Assembly (NCBI GenBank): GCA_016195825.1 | Contig: JACPYV010000158.1 | Span: 1 to 64,000 of the forward strand | DNA length: 64,000 nucleotides | Direction: 5' to 3' | From: Burkholderiales bacterium | Lineage (GTDB): Bacteria; Pseudomonadota; Gammaproteobacteria; Burkholderiales; Burkholderiaceae_C | Shown here: piece by piece, positions 1 through 11,497 of the stretch | Position numbering within the stretch: the stretch's first letter is position 1 | Layout: every line of letters begins with the position of its first letter | Program-made: the position numbers and the translations under genes | The notes under the pieces: model-generated | Databases searched by the model: none | Told to the model about the DNA's origin: nothing | What the model saw: the letters and a program-made list of their open reading frames with translations, nothing else

Positions 1-1376
1 TTGCCGAAGTCGGAGTAGCGGTCGTGGCGCAGGCCCGCCGTCAGCGTCCAGTCCTTAGCCACGCTCCATTCGTCCTGCAAGTAGACATAGCTGACGGTGC
101 GTCGTTGCGGCTCGGCGAAGGATCCTGAGGCCGGGAATTCCTCGACCTGGCCGCTGGGCAGCGGCACGGGCAGGCCAGTGGCGGGGCCGCTGGCGACGAT
201 GGTGAAGTTCTTGAACTCCTGCGTTCGGTACATGTCGAGGTCGTCATGCCCGGCACCGAGCCGCAGGTTGTGGCCTTGGAAGCCGCCGTAGGACGCCACC
301 GCGGCGAGCCGGATCTGCTGCTCCCAGGTGTTGGGCGCACCCAGCATGCCCTTCGGGAACGAGCCAGCGAAGGCGCCGGGCGGGAACAGCTGCAGCGGCA
401 CGTTGAAGGTCTGCTGGTAATGCAGATAGCTGGCCGAGAGCGTGCCCCGCCAATCGTTGCCGAGGTCGATGTCGGACCAGGACAGGTCCGACGTGATGCG
501 CTCGATGCGGTAGCGTCCGACCGGGTCCAGTGCACCGGCGACACCGGCGCCCGTCTGCAGGTCGTCGCGCAACTTGTAGCTGCCGCGCAGGCGCAGGCTG
601 CCGCGGCTGACGTCGGCGTTGGCGTCGACGGCCTTGAAGCCCACGTTCATGGGCCCGGGGGCCAGGCTGGCTTTGGTGCCGAAGGCGCCGTCCAGAAACG
701 TCTGTTGGTCGGCGCTGACGACCTCGTGCTGGCCGTCGGTGCTGCCGACGCGCAGGTAGGCCGCCACGTCATAGCTGCCCAGCTTGCCGCCGTACTGCAG
801 CCAGCCGTCGCGGCTCTTGAACGAGCCGACGCGGGCGCCGATCTCCGCGCCCGCCACGTCGGCCGCGGTCTTGGTGATGACGTTGATGACGCCCGAGAAC
901 GCATCGGCGCCGTACAGCGCTGAGCCGGGGCCGCGGATGATCTCGATGCGGGCGATGTTCTCCACCGGCATGTCGCCCCAGCCCAGCCCGCGGTTGCCCA
1001 CGAACAGGGTGGTCAGCGGAACACCGTTGAGCAGCATCAGCGTCTGGGCGTTGAACTCGCTGTGGATGCCGCGGATCAGGTAGAGCGGCGCGAAGGTGTT
1101 GTTGCTGCGACTGACGTGGATGCCCGGCACGCTCTCCAGCACCTCGTCGATGCCCGTCGCGCCCATGGCCGCGATGTCCTGCGCCGTGATGACGGTGGCC
1201 ACGGCCGGCGCGCGGCGCAAGGCCTGGGGTGCACCGGTGGCGATGCTGATGGTCGTCTTATCGGCGTAGACCTGGGCAAGCTCGTCTTCGTCGGTCAGCG
1301 CCTGGGCTACGGCCATCGAGTGTGCTGCCAGCCAGCACGCGCCCACCAGGCTCACCGGACGAAAGAAAAGTCGCAT
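1..1376 (-). CDS. TonB-dependent outer membrane receptor, C-terminus cut by window edge
   Basis: About 458 N-terminal residues are visible and the frame is open to base 1, so the rest of the beta-barrel lies outside the window. The ATG at 1376 starts a signal peptide (MRLFFRPVSLVGACWLAAHS...AQA). A plug domain follows with the family pattern VITAQDIAAMGA, then RIEIIRGPGSALYGADA and GVINVITK, and then barrel strands rich in alternating aromatic and charged residues. Such receptors import ligands across the outer membrane with TonB energy. The ORF track lists only shadow frames here because the real frame has no stop inside the window. It is transcribed divergently from a periplasmic binding protein and a sensor kinase, which suggests shared ligand or shared control. 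The ligand cannot be read from the sequence. Confidence 0.9.
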   Translation of the reverse strand, partial: MRLFFRPVSLVGACWLAAHSMAVAQALTDEDELAQVYADKTTISIATGAPQALRRAPAVATVITAQDIAAMGATGIDEVLESVPGIHVSRSNNTFAPLYLIRGIHSEFNAQTLMLLNGVPLTTLFVGNRGLGWGDMPVENIARIEIIRGPGSALYGADAFSGVINVITKTAADVAGAEIGARVGSFKSRDGWLQYGGKLGSYDVAAYLRVGSTDGQHEVVSADQQTFLDGAFGTKASLAPGPMNVGFKAVDANADVSRGSLRLRGSYKLRDDLQTGAGVAGALDPVGRYRIERITSDLSWSDIDLGNDWRGTLSASYLHYQQTFNVPLQLFPPGAFAGSFPKGMLGAPNTWEQQIRLAAVASYGGFQGHNLRLGAGHDDLDMYRTQEFKNFTIVASGPATGLPVPLPSGQVEEFPASGSFAEPQRRTVSYVYLQDEWSVAKDWTLTAGLRHDRYSDFG

Positions 1377-1474
1377 CTTCAGCTGCTCCGAGGTGGACGG
1401 GGATGAGGACTATTGTGCGTGGTCGCCGAAGATCGGCAGGCGGAAATGCGCCCGGATTGCAGCGCATCAACGAC

Positions 1475-1501
1475 GTGGCGGGGTCTGCATAATCCCGCCA
1501 C
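1475..1501. promoter_or_regulatory. 8-bp inverted repeat in the TonB receptor / binding protein divergent region
   Basis: GTGGCGGG and CCCGCCAC form perfect arms separated by 11 bases. The spacer contains TGCATAAT, which resembles an extended -10 element on the plus strand. It lies about 35 bp before the TTG start of the binding-protein gene and about 100 bp before the receptor start. It could be an operator overlapping a promoter, or a chance GC-rich dyad. No convincing -35 box was found. Confidence 0.3.
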
Positions 1502-1534
1502 TTTGCACCCGCACCGCAACGCAGTAGACCTCAC

Positions 1535-2509
1535 TTGACTGACCCAGGTTGCCCCTCAGACGCCACCCGCCGAGCCCTGCTGCTGCAGGCCCTGGGTGGC
1601 GTCGCTGCAATGGCCGGGGGCGCTGCGTGGGCGGCGGACGCGGGGCGCGCCTTGGGCGTGGTCTACCCTGATCTCGGCGAGCCGTTCCGCCAGATCTTCA
1701 CCACCATCATTGAAGGCATGGAGGACCGGCTGGGCGCGCCGGTGGCGGCCTTTGCGGTGGCCAACAACGCCGTGCCGTCGCAGGTGGCCGAGGACATCCG
1801 CAAGCGCGACGTGCAAGTGCTGGTGGGCCTGGGCCGTGGCGGCATGCGCATCGCGGCGGCGCTGGCAGGCGAGCTGGCGGTGCTGGTCGGCTGCGTCGTG
1901 TCCGTGCAGGAGTCAGAGGCGCGCAGTTTCCCGGTCCACACACTCGCACCCGACCCGGCACTGCTGCTGGCGCGGCTGCGGCGCCTGCGGCCCGCCGGGC
2001 GGCGGGTGCATCTGGTCTACGACCCGCGCCTGAACGGCTGGCTGGTGCGCCTCGCACGCGAGGCGGCCCGCGCCGAAGGGCTGGAGTTGCTGGCCCAGGA
2101 GGCCCTGGACCAACCCGAGGCGCTGCGGGCCTATGCGCAACTGCTGGCCGCGGCCGACCCCGCCCGCGACGCGGTGTGGCTGCCGCAGGACCCCACGACC
2201 GTGGACGACAACGCCGTGCTGTCGCTGGTGCTCAAGGAGGGCTGGAACCGCAACATCACGGTGTTCTCCAGCCACGTGGCCCATGTGAAGCGCGGCGCGC
2301 TGTTCTCGTTCTACCCCGACAACCATGAGCTGGGCCGCTCGCTTGCGACGTCGGCCCAGCGCTTGGCCGTCTCACCCCGGGCTGCGGTCTCCGGGGTGTT
2401 GCCGTTGCGGCAGGTGCGCGCTGCCATCAACATCCGCACCGCCGCGCATCTGGGCATCGATGTGGCGGCGGCGCAGGCCGGATTCGATCTGGTCTATCCA
2501 TCTACCTGA
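1535..2509 (+). CDS. ABC-type periplasmic substrate-binding protein (ABC_sub_bind-like)
   Basis: This 324-aa protein begins with a Tat/Sec-like leader (ATRRALLLQALGG...AWA) and continues as a two-lobe periplasmic binding fold. Visible landmarks are LGVVYPDLGEPFRQIF, LVGLGRGGMRIAAAL and, near the end, RAAINIRTAAHLGIDV, which resembles the C-terminus of the ABC_sub_bind family. No permease or ATPase gene accompanies it. Its stop lies 8 bp before a CHASE8-type histidine kinase, so I infer that it feeds ligand information to that kinase rather than to a transporter. The start is a TTG with no strong Shine-Dalgarno sequence, and the next in-frame Met is inside the leader, so the TTG is kept with some doubt. 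Confidence 0.75.
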   Translation: MTDPGCPSDATRRALLLQALGGVAAMAGGAAWAADAGRALGVVYPDLGEPFRQIFTTIIEGMEDRLGAPVAAFAVANNAVPSQVAEDIRKRDVQVLVGLGRGGMRIAAALAGELAVLVGCVVSVQESEARSFPVHTLAPDPALLLARLRRLRPAGRRVHLVYDPRLNGWLVRLAREAARAEGLELLAQEALDQPEALRAYAQLLAAADPARDAVWLPQDPTTVDDNAVLSLVLKEGWNRNITVFSSHVAHVKRGALFSFYPDNHELGRSLATSAQRLAVSPRAAVSGVLPLRQVRAAINIRTAAHLGIDVAAAQAGFDLVYPST

Positions 2510-2517
2510 GGCCCAGA

Positions 2518-4179
2518 TTGACGCCCCACCCACTCGACAGCCAGTCGCCCAGCCTCCTGCGGGATGACAGCGCGGGAGCGTCCACGCCACCGCGGCCGTG
2601 GCCGGTGCGCGTCTACGCGCGCTGGCTGCGCGAGGCTTCGTTCCGCCGTCATTTGAGCGTGGCCGTCACGCTGGGCGCCTTGTGCCTGGCCTTGCTGATG
2701 GCCGCCGTCAACGCCTGGCAGGGTGGCCGGCAGGTGCGGGCCATGTTGATGGAGCAGGGCGGGCGCGTGGCCGCCAACCTGGCCTCCAACAGCTCGCTGG
2801 CGCTGATCTATGCGGCGGCCGACAACGCCGAGGAGGCCGTGCGTGCGTCGCTGGCCTTCCCGGACGTGACGGCCATCGAGATCCGCGACACCACGGGCCG
2901 CCTGCTGCTGGCGCTGGGCGCCGAGGGCGCCCGCCCGGCCGCCGCGGCCGCCGCGCCGCCGACCCGTGCGGCCAGCGAGCCCTGGCTGGACCAGGAGACC
3001 GAGGACAGCTGGGCCTTTGCCGCGCCGGTCTGGACCCGGCCGGAGGCCTCGCCCTTTGACGTCACGGTGAGGCCGGCGCAGCTGCTGGGCCATGTGCGCG
3101 TGATCCAGAGCAAGGCGACGCTGCACCGCACGCAGGCCTCGCTGTTCATTGCCAACTTCGGCGTGGCGCTGCTGTTCGCGCTGCTGTTCCTGGTGGCGGT
3201 GCGCTTCCTGGCCCTGCGCCTGACCCGGCCGCTGGCCGCGCTGGCCGATGCGATGGAGCGGGTCGAGCGCGGCGACAGCGATGCACGCGCGCCGGCTGGC
3301 GGCCCGCGCGACATCGCGGCCATGGCCGACACCTTCAATCGCATGATCGCTGCGCTGCAGGAGCGCGAGGCCGAGTTGGGCGCGCACCGCGACCACCTGG
3401 AAGACCTGGTGCGCGAGCGCACGCTGGAGCTCAGCGAGGCCAAGGAACGCGCCGAGATCGCGAACCAGGCCAAGAGCCAGTTCCTGGCGCGCATGAGCCA
3501 TGAGCTGCGCACGCCGCTGAACGCGGTCATGGGCTATGCGCAGATCCTGAAGATGGACGCCGCCGTGACGCCCAAGCAGCGCACGGGGCTGGACATCATC
3601 CACAGCAGCGGTCAGCACCTGCTGACGCTGATCGTCGACATCCTGGATCTGGCGCGCATCGAGGCCGGCAAGGCGGAGCTGCGCGTCGGCCCGGTCGAGC
3701 TGGCCACTCGGCTACAGGCGATGGTCGACATCGTGCGCGTCATGGCCGTGGGCAAGCAGATCGAGCTGGACCTGGTGCTGGACCCGCAACTGCCCGCCGT
3801 GGTGCTGGCCGACGACAAGCGGCTGAGTCAGATTCTGCTGAACCTGCTGGGCAATGCGGTGAAGTTCACCCACGCCGGTGGCGTGACGCTGCGCGCGCAG
3901 CTCGTGCCGTCCGCCGACTTGGAGGCGGGCCATGTGCTGCTGCGCTTCGAGGTCCAGGACACCGGCGTGGGCATTGCCGAAGACCAGGCCGAGCGCCTGT
4001 TCGAGCCCTTCGAGCAGGCGGGCAACGCGGAGCAGCGCGTGGGTGGCACCGGCCTGGGGCTGGCCATCAGCCGCCAGCTGGTGCGCATGATGGGCGGCGA
4101 GATCCGCCTGGAGAGCCGGCCCGAGCAGGGCAGCAGGTTCTGGTTCGAGATCAGCGTGCCGGTACAGACCCCGGCCTGA
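2518..4179 (+). CDS. Membrane sensor histidine kinase (CHASE8-like, HAMP, HisKA, HATPase)
   Basis: The 553-aa protein has a first membrane segment near residues 48-64, a periplasmic region resembling CHASE8 (LIYAAADNAEEAVRASLA), a second membrane segment near 210-232 and a HAMP linker. The kinase core follows: the H-box FLARMSHELRTPLNAVMGYA with the phosphorylatable His near residue 328, the N-box NLLGNAVKFT, the G1 box DTGVGIAE and the G2 box GGTGLGLAIS. No receiver domain is attached and no response regulator lies nearby, so its partner is elsewhere. The start is TTG, supported by GAGG 6 nt upstream overlapping the stop region of the previous gene. The 8-bp gap implies co-transcription with the binding protein. 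Confidence 0.9.
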   Translation: MTPHPLDSQSPSLLRDDSAGASTPPRPWPVRVYARWLREASFRRHLSVAVTLGALCLALLMAAVNAWQGGRQVRAMLMEQGGRVAANLASNSSLALIYAAADNAEEAVRASLAFPDVTAIEIRDTTGRLLLALGAEGARPAAAAAAPPTRAASEPWLDQETEDSWAFAAPVWTRPEASPFDVTVRPAQLLGHVRVIQSKATLHRTQASLFIANFGVALLFALLFLVAVRFLALRLTRPLAALADAMERVERGDSDARAPAGGPRDIAAMADTFNRMIAALQEREAELGAHRDHLEDLVRERTLELSEAKERAEIANQAKSQFLARMSHELRTPLNAVMGYAQILKMDAAVTPKQRTGLDIIHSSGQHLLTLIVDILDLARIEAGKAELRVGPVELATRLQAMVDIVRVMAVGKQIELDLVLDPQLPAVVLADDKRLSQILLNLLGNAVKFTHAGGVTLRAQLVPSADLEAGHVLLRFEVQDTGVGIAEDQAERLFEPFEQAGNAEQRVGGTGLGLAISRQLVRMMGGEIRLESRPEQGSRFWFEISVPVQTPA

Positions 4180-4198
4180 AGGCTGGGCCGACGGCGCG

Positions 4199-5314
4199 CT
4201 ACGCAGTGGGTGCGCCCATCGCCGGCGCGCGCGCCGGGCCGCCCAGGCGGTCGCGCAGCCGCAGGCAGGGTCGCTCCACGGCGTGGTGCAGGACGGCCCC
4301 CACCAGCAGGACGGCAGCCGCGTAGACGGCAAACAGCGCCAGCCCTTGCAGCGGCCATGCCGTCTCCAGCCATTCGTGCACGGCGTGCATGACCAGCTTG
4401 TGGCTCAGATAGAGGCTGTAGGACGTGGCGGCCACCCAGCCCGCGCCGGGCACGGTCCAGCGCCCCAGCCAGCCCCTCGGCGCCGTGGCCGACAGCACCA
4501 GCAGCCCGAAGCCCAGAGACAGCAGCGGCCAGCCGACCGTGTTGGCCACCAGGCCGGTGCGGTTGCGGAACAGCCAAAGTGCCGCAGCGGCTACAGCCAG
4601 GCCGCCGAGCAGCAGCCAGGTCGAGCGTGCCTGCAGGCGGGCCCACTGCGCGGGCCGGTAGACGCGCAGTGCGGCCAGCATGACCCCCATCAGCAGGCCG
4701 TCCAGCCGCATCCAAGTGGGGTAGTAGATGTCCTCGATGAACCAGTTGCGAGCGGGTTGCAAGGCGTCGTCGTGCAGCCAGACGCCGGCGCGCAGCGCCA
4801 TGCCCAGCAGCACCAGACCCGCGCACAGCGCCGTGAAGCGCGTGGCCGACGGCCGGCGCGTCACCCACCAGGCCAGCAGCGGGAAGAGCAGGTAGAAGTG
4901 CTCCTCCACGCACAGCGACCAGGCGTGCGAGAAGGCCTGGTTGCGGCTGTAGTCGATCAGCAGGTTCTGCGTGAAGGTGGCGAAGGTCCACCAGGCCTCC
5001 AGGCCGGGCGCCTCGCGCAGCGCCGGGAAGGCCACGTAGACCGCCAGCACGAAGGCAAAGGCGGGCAGGATGCGCCAGGCCCGGCGCCAGTAGAAGCCGC
5101 GCAGCGACAACGGTTCGCCGCGCTGCAGCGTGCGCAGCAGTTGCGAGCCAATCAGGAAGCCGCTGAGCACGAAGAAGATGTCCACGCCGGCCCAACCGAA
5201 GCGGGACAGCCAGGCAAAGTCCGGCCCCAGGCCGCCGACCAGGAAGGAATGGAACAGCATCACCCAGAGGATGGCGACGCTGCGCAGCAGGTCGAGGCCG
5301 GGAAGTCGGTGCAT
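4199..5314 (-). CDS. Acyltransferase 3 family membrane protein (OafA/YrhL-like)
   Basis: This 371-aa integral membrane protein has about ten hydrophobic helices. The N-terminus LPGLDLLRSVAILWVMLFHS carries the conserved Arg and the His of acyltransferase 3 enzymes, and GVDIFFVLSGFLIG is the family signature. Members O-acetylate sugars of LPS, capsule or other surface glycans from the cytoplasmic side. The gene converges on the sensor kinase with only 19 bp between stops and stands alone, so the acceptor cannot be inferred. Confidence 0.88.
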   Translation of the reverse strand: MHRLPGLDLLRSVAILWVMLFHSFLVGGLGPDFAWLSRFGWAGVDIFFVLSGFLIGSQLLRTLQRGEPLSLRGFYWRRAWRILPAFAFVLAVYVAFPALREAPGLEAWWTFATFTQNLLIDYSRNQAFSHAWSLCVEEHFYLLFPLLAWWVTRRPSATRFTALCAGLVLLGMALRAGVWLHDDALQPARNWFIEDIYYPTWMRLDGLLMGVMLAALRVYRPAQWARLQARSTWLLLGGLAVAAAALWLFRNRTGLVANTVGWPLLSLGFGLLVLSATAPRGWLGRWTVPGAGWVAATSYSLYLSHKLVMHAVHEWLETAWPLQGLALFAVYAAAVLLVGAVLHHAVERPCLRLRDRLGGPARAPAMGAPTA

Positions 5315-5401
5315 GGGGCGAGAGGGTGGGACGGCTGAACGGGGGCGCGAGCCTAGCGCTGCGGTCGACCGCAGCCATTGGTCAGGGCGCGGCGCGTGCG
5401 G

Positions 5402-5920
5402 TCAGCGGTTCAGCGTGATGTCGCCGCAGTCCTGGTCCAGTCCCTGGTGCCGGGCGCGCTGGCGCGGCGGGCGCGGCGAGCTGCCGACGATGACATCGTG
5501 CCAATGCCAGCCCGCCTTCAGGTGCAGCGGTCCGGCGCCGACCGGAAGCGCGTAGGCGTCGGCCAGCGACAGTTCGGCGTCCAGGGACTGGCCGGCGCGC
5601 AGCAGCAGATAGTCCTGCGCCGAAGGGTCGCCGCGTTTGCGCAGGGCGCCCTGGAAGGGCAGTTCGCCCTGCGGCGTGCTGGCTTGCACGAACCGGCCGA
5701 ACCAGCCGCCTTCGAAGGGGCTGCCCCAGCGCAGCAGATGCAGGTCGTGCCGGCCCGCGTTGCGCAGCGTGAAGTGCAGGCTCACCTGGCCGGCGGCGTC
5801 GACATCGGCCTTGAACTGGCACATCAGGTCGGCGGGCTGGAGGGCGGGATGGGCTTGGGCCATGGTCAGCGGCAGCAGCAGGAGGCTGGTGGCGTGGCGC
5901 AGCAGGGTTCGGCGGCTCAT
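5402..5920 (-). CDS. Exported protein resembling the pro-domain of the adjacent M35 peptidase
   Basis: The start at 5920 gives MSRRTLLRHATSLLLLPLTMAQA, a clean signal peptide; the ORF-track start 48 bp upstream adds a non-signal-like segment and is rejected. The mature part of about 150 aa aligns by eye with the N-terminal domain of the M35 peptidase encoded just upstream: LHLLRWGSPFEG matches VHVLRWQLPSDS, and FQGALRKRGDPSAQDYLLLRAG matches YTGAVVKRAAPQAKDYVEIAAG. It has no HExxH and no catalytic domain. I infer a stand-alone propeptide-like protein that could act as chaperone or inhibitor of the protease, or a simple partial duplication. It lies 88 bp downstream of the peptidase on the same strand, beyond a strong hairpin. 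Confidence 0.7.
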   Translation of the reverse strand: MSRRTLLRHATSLLLLPLTMAQAHPALQPADLMCQFKADVDAAGQVSLHFTLRNAGRHDLHLLRWGSPFEGGWFGRFVQASTPQGELPFQGALRKRGDPSAQDYLLLRAGQSLDAELSLADAYALPVGAGPLHLKAGWHWHDVIVGSSPRPPRQRARHQGLDQDCGDITLNR

Positions 5921-5968
5921 GGCCGCGAGCCTAGCCGAGCGCGGCGCCGACGGCAGCCCCACGAACAA

Positions 5969-5987
5969 CGCCGCCCCGGGGGCGGCG
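5969..5987. terminator. GC hairpin between the M35 peptidase and its pro-domain paralogue
   Basis: CGCCGCCCC and GGGGCGGCG pair perfectly across a single central G. It lies 22 bp beyond the peptidase stop on the minus strand. No T-run follows, so it may attenuate transcription or stabilise mRNA ends rather than terminate fully. Confidence 0.45.
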
Positions 5988-6008
5988 CCTGTCGTTCGCC
6001 CGGTCCGG

Positions 6009-7079
6009 TCAGTTCTTGAACGGGTTGTTCTCGGCGAAGTATTCGTGGTTGTCGGAGTTGTCCAGCGCCTTGGTCGGGTTGGACTTGGCCAGGCTTTGCG
6101 CGGCGCTCTGGCCGTAGGCCCAGTCGTCGGTGCTGGCGATGACGTTGAAGTGCATCATCTCGTGCACCAGCGTACCGCCCTTGCTGTCGGTGCCGGTCAT
6201 GGGTGCGCTCCAGAAGGCGCCGCAGACGTAGATCTTGTACGGCTGCGTCGGGTAGACGTAGGCATAGGTGCCGCTGTCCTTGCAGCTGCAGTCCAGTGTC
6301 AAGGCTGCGGTCTGGAAGGCGTTGCGGGCCTTGACGAAGTGATCCTTGGCCGTGGCCCAGCGCGACGAGCTGTAGGCGCCGAACCAGCTCGTGTAGCGGG
6401 GCGTGCCCGACGGCGCGCCGCTCAGGTAGGTGGCCGAGGACGAGGCGTAGTTCGTTGCGGCGGTCACGGCCTGGGACAGCTGGGACTTCTGGCTGCTGGT
6501 GCAGGAGCCGGTGTAGGCGATGCTGGCGGCGGCGGCCGTGGCGCTGGCCCGGGCGGTCGGTGCGTCGTCCAGCAGCGTGGCGGCGTCCAGCTTCTCGTCG
6601 CGGCCCTGCGTCCATAAGTAGGCCGGCGCGGCGCTGTGCAGGGACTGCGCGCCGGAGCCGTGCGTGCCGCGGTCGCTGTGGAACTCGATGGCGTAGCGGC
6701 CGTTCCTGCTGAAGTCGTAGTGGCCGGTCAGCTCGACCTGGTAATTCAGCGTCGTGCCGGCGGCGATCTCGACGTAGTCCTTGGCCTGCGGCGCCGCGCG
6801 CTTGACGACGGCACCGGTGTAGCGCACCGGGCGGTCGTCGCGGGTGACGCTGAACAGGGCGCCGCTCATGCTGTCGCTGGGCAACTGCCAGCGCAGCACG
6901 TGCACCGGCGTGCGGCACACGTTGGTCACGGCAACGTCCACGTGGACGTCCACGTCGCCTTGCACGACCGGGTTGGCGCTGCTCAGGCGCACATCCAGGC
7001 ATTGGGTGCCGGCGGCCTGGCTGGTGCCGGTCGCGATGACGACAAAGGCGGCGGCGGTCATCTTGAACCACGTCTTCAT
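6009..7079 (-). CDS. Secreted M35-family peptidyl-Lys metalloendopeptidase (deuterolysin type)
   Basis: This 356-aa secreted zinc protease starts at ATG 7079, with AGGAG correctly spaced and the signal peptide MKTWFKMTAAAFVVIATGTSQA. The ORF-track start 126 bp upstream is not credible. Residues about 25-170 form a beta-rich pro-domain (VHVLRWQLP, DYVEIAAG). The catalytic half contains GGTLVHEMMHFNVIASTDD, giving the HExxH zinc ligands and the downstream Asp typical of aspzincins. CNKR-type fungal and Aeromonas relatives cleave before Lys; that specificity here is family inference only. The following gene repeats the pro-domain. Confidence 0.88.
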   Translation of the reverse strand: MKTWFKMTAAAFVVIATGTSQAAGTQCLDVRLSSANPVVQGDVDVHVDVAVTNVCRTPVHVLRWQLPSDSMSGALFSVTRDDRPVRYTGAVVKRAAPQAKDYVEIAAGTTLNYQVELTGHYDFSRNGRYAIEFHSDRGTHGSGAQSLHSAAPAYLWTQGRDEKLDAATLLDDAPTARASATAAAASIAYTGSCTSSQKSQLSQAVTAATNYASSSATYLSGAPSGTPRYTSWFGAYSSSRWATAKDHFVKARNAFQTAALTLDCSCKDSGTYAYVYPTQPYKIYVCGAFWSAPMTGTDSKGGTLVHEMMHFNVIASTDDWAYGQSAAQSLAKSNPTKALDNSDNHEYFAENNPFKN

Positions 7080-7160
7080 GCAAGCTCCTGTGGGCCCCCG
7101 ATCGGGGCGCTGGGTTGAAGAAGCCGCGGATTCTGGTGAGCCGTGCGGGAGGCGCATCGT

Positions 7161-7176
7161 GGGACAAACCTGTCCC
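7161..7176. promoter_or_regulatory. Small dyad upstream of the M35 peptidase
   Basis: GGGACA and TGTCCC are perfect 6-bp arms around AACC, about 85 bp upstream of the peptidase start. It could be a regulator site or part of the leader. No convincing promoter elements were recognised around it. The rest of the 7080-7230 gap shows nothing else. Confidence 0.2.
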
Positions 7177-7231
7177 TCGAAAGTTGCGGCAGCTCGTCTC
7201 GACAAGTGACGGCCCGCGCGGTATCCGCGCG

Positions 7232-7262
7232 AAAAAAGGCGCCCCCTGTGAACTGGGCGCCT
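7232..7262 (-). terminator. Rho-independent terminator of acnA
   Basis: On the minus strand the stem AGGCGCCC / GGGCGCCT with a 10-nt loop is followed by TTTTTT. It lies 18 bp past the acnA stop, exactly where a terminator is expected. Confidence 0.85.
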
Positions 7263-7280
7263 CTGTATCGAGCGGCGACC

Positions 7281-9992
<2,712 letters not shown>

Positions 9993-10069
9993 GGTTACTC
10001 CTTTACGATTCCGGCCCATTCTGGCGAGCTTGTCGTGACTTGTGTGAATTCCGTCCATAGGACTCGGCC

Positions 10070-11419
10070 ATGACGGCCTTGCCCGCTCGCCCCCGTCTCT
10101 TTGCGTTGACCTGGCCCATGCTGCTGGAGCTGCTGCTGGGCATCGGCATCGGCATCATCGGCACCGCGCTGGCCGCGCGGCTTTCGGACAACAGTGGCGC
10201 GGCTTTCGGACTGGCCAACCAGGTGTTCGCGGCGGTCTTCGTGCTGTTTCGCGTCATCGGCGCCGGTGTCAGCGTGGCCGTGACGCAGGCGCTGGGCGCC
10301 GGCCGGCGCGAGCAGGCGGATGCCGTGGCCCGCGCCGTGGTGGGTGCCAGCAGCTGGCTGGGCGTGGGTGGGGCCGTGGTGGCCTTGCTGGCGGCGGGCC
10401 CGCTGCTCAGCCTGGTGAATGCGCCGCCCGAGGTTGCCCCGCTGGCCAAGACGCTGTTGCAGGCCCTCGCGCCCGCTCTGATGCTGGACGCCTGGAATGC
10501 CAACATGTCCAGCGTCATGCGCTCCCATCTGCGCAGCCGCGAGGCGCTGGCCGTCGTCGTGGTCATCCAGGTCGTGACGCTGGTAGTGGCGCTGCTGGCC
10601 ATGCCGCGCCTGGGCCTGGTGGGCTACGCGCTGGCCTGCACGCTGGGCCGCGGCGTGGGCCTGGCCCTGCACATCTTCCTGTGGCGCACGCGGTTGAGCC
10701 TGCGCCTGCGCGCCGCCGACTGGTGGCGGTTGGTGCGCGCACCGCTGGCGGCCGTGCTGCACATCGGCATCCCCGGCGCGGCCGAGAACATCTCCTGGCG
10801 CCTGGCCTTCATGACCAGCCTCGCGGCCATCGCCCAGCTGGGTGCCCATGCGCTGGCGACCCATGCCTACACGATGCAGTTCCTGCACGTGATCCTGATG
10901 TTCAGCCTGGCGATCAGCTTCGCGGTCGAGATCATGGTCGGCCACATGATCGGCGCGGGCAAGCTGCATGCGGCCAACCGGCTGGTGCGGCGTTCGCTGG
11001 CGCTGGGCATCGCACTGGCGCTGGTTGTCTCGACGGCCTTCGCGCTGGCCGGCCCATGGTTGCTGACGCGCTTCACGTCCGACCCGGCCATCGTGGCGCT
11101 GGGCTGCACGCTGCTGTGGTGGACGGTGCTGGTCGAGCCGGGGCGCTCCTTCAACCTGGTCGTCATCAACGCCTTGCGCGCCGCCGGGGATGCACGCTAT
11201 CCCGTCGTCGTGGGCTCGGCCTCCATGGCCATCGTGCTGGCGGGGGGTAGCTGGTTCATGGGGGTTTACCTGGGTTGGGGCCTGGTTGGCGTGTGGATTG
11301 CTTATGCCGCTGATGAATGGATTCGCGGCCTCCTGATGTGGCGTCGTTGGGCGACACTGGGGTGGCTGCCCCATGCCCGAGCGTCGCACCGCAAGCTGCG
11401 CCACGCGAAGGCGGGGTGA
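10070..11419 (+). CDS. MATE family efflux transporter
   Basis: This 449-aa inner membrane protein has about twelve hydrophobic segments in two repeated halves. The first half contains [20 protein letters not shown] and the ANQVFAAVF region; the second half contains the matching [20 protein letters not shown] proteins export cationic drugs or metabolites with Na+ or H+ antiport. The gene is divergent from acnA with 77 bp between starts. Its substrate cannot be deduced. Confidence 0.88.
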   Translation: MTALPARPRLFALTWPMLLELLLGIGIGIIGTALAARLSDNSGAAFGLANQVFAAVFVLFRVIGAGVSVAVTQALGAGRREQADAVARAVVGASSWLGVGGAVVALLAAGPLLSLVNAPPEVAPLAKTLLQALAPALMLDAWNANMSSVMRSHLRSREALAVVVVIQVVTLVVALLAMPRLGLVGYALACTLGRGVGLALHIFLWRTRLSLRLRAADWWRLVRAPLAAVLHIGIPGAAENISWRLAFMTSLAAIAQLGAHALATHAYTMQFLHVILMFSLAISFAVEIMVGHMIGAGKLHAANRLVRRSLALGIALALVVSTAFALAGPWLLTRFTSDPAIVALGCTLLWWTVLVEPGRSFNLVVINALRAAGDARYPVVVGSASMAIVLAGGSWFMGVYLGWGLVGVWIAYAADEWIRGLLMWRRWATLGWLPHARASHRKLRHAKAG

Positions 11420-11497
11420 ATTGGTATTTTCCTACCCAGTAAAACTTGAGGGATGTTTTCTACAATGCGCCCCTTTCGCCTTGTCCACCCCACGCCC

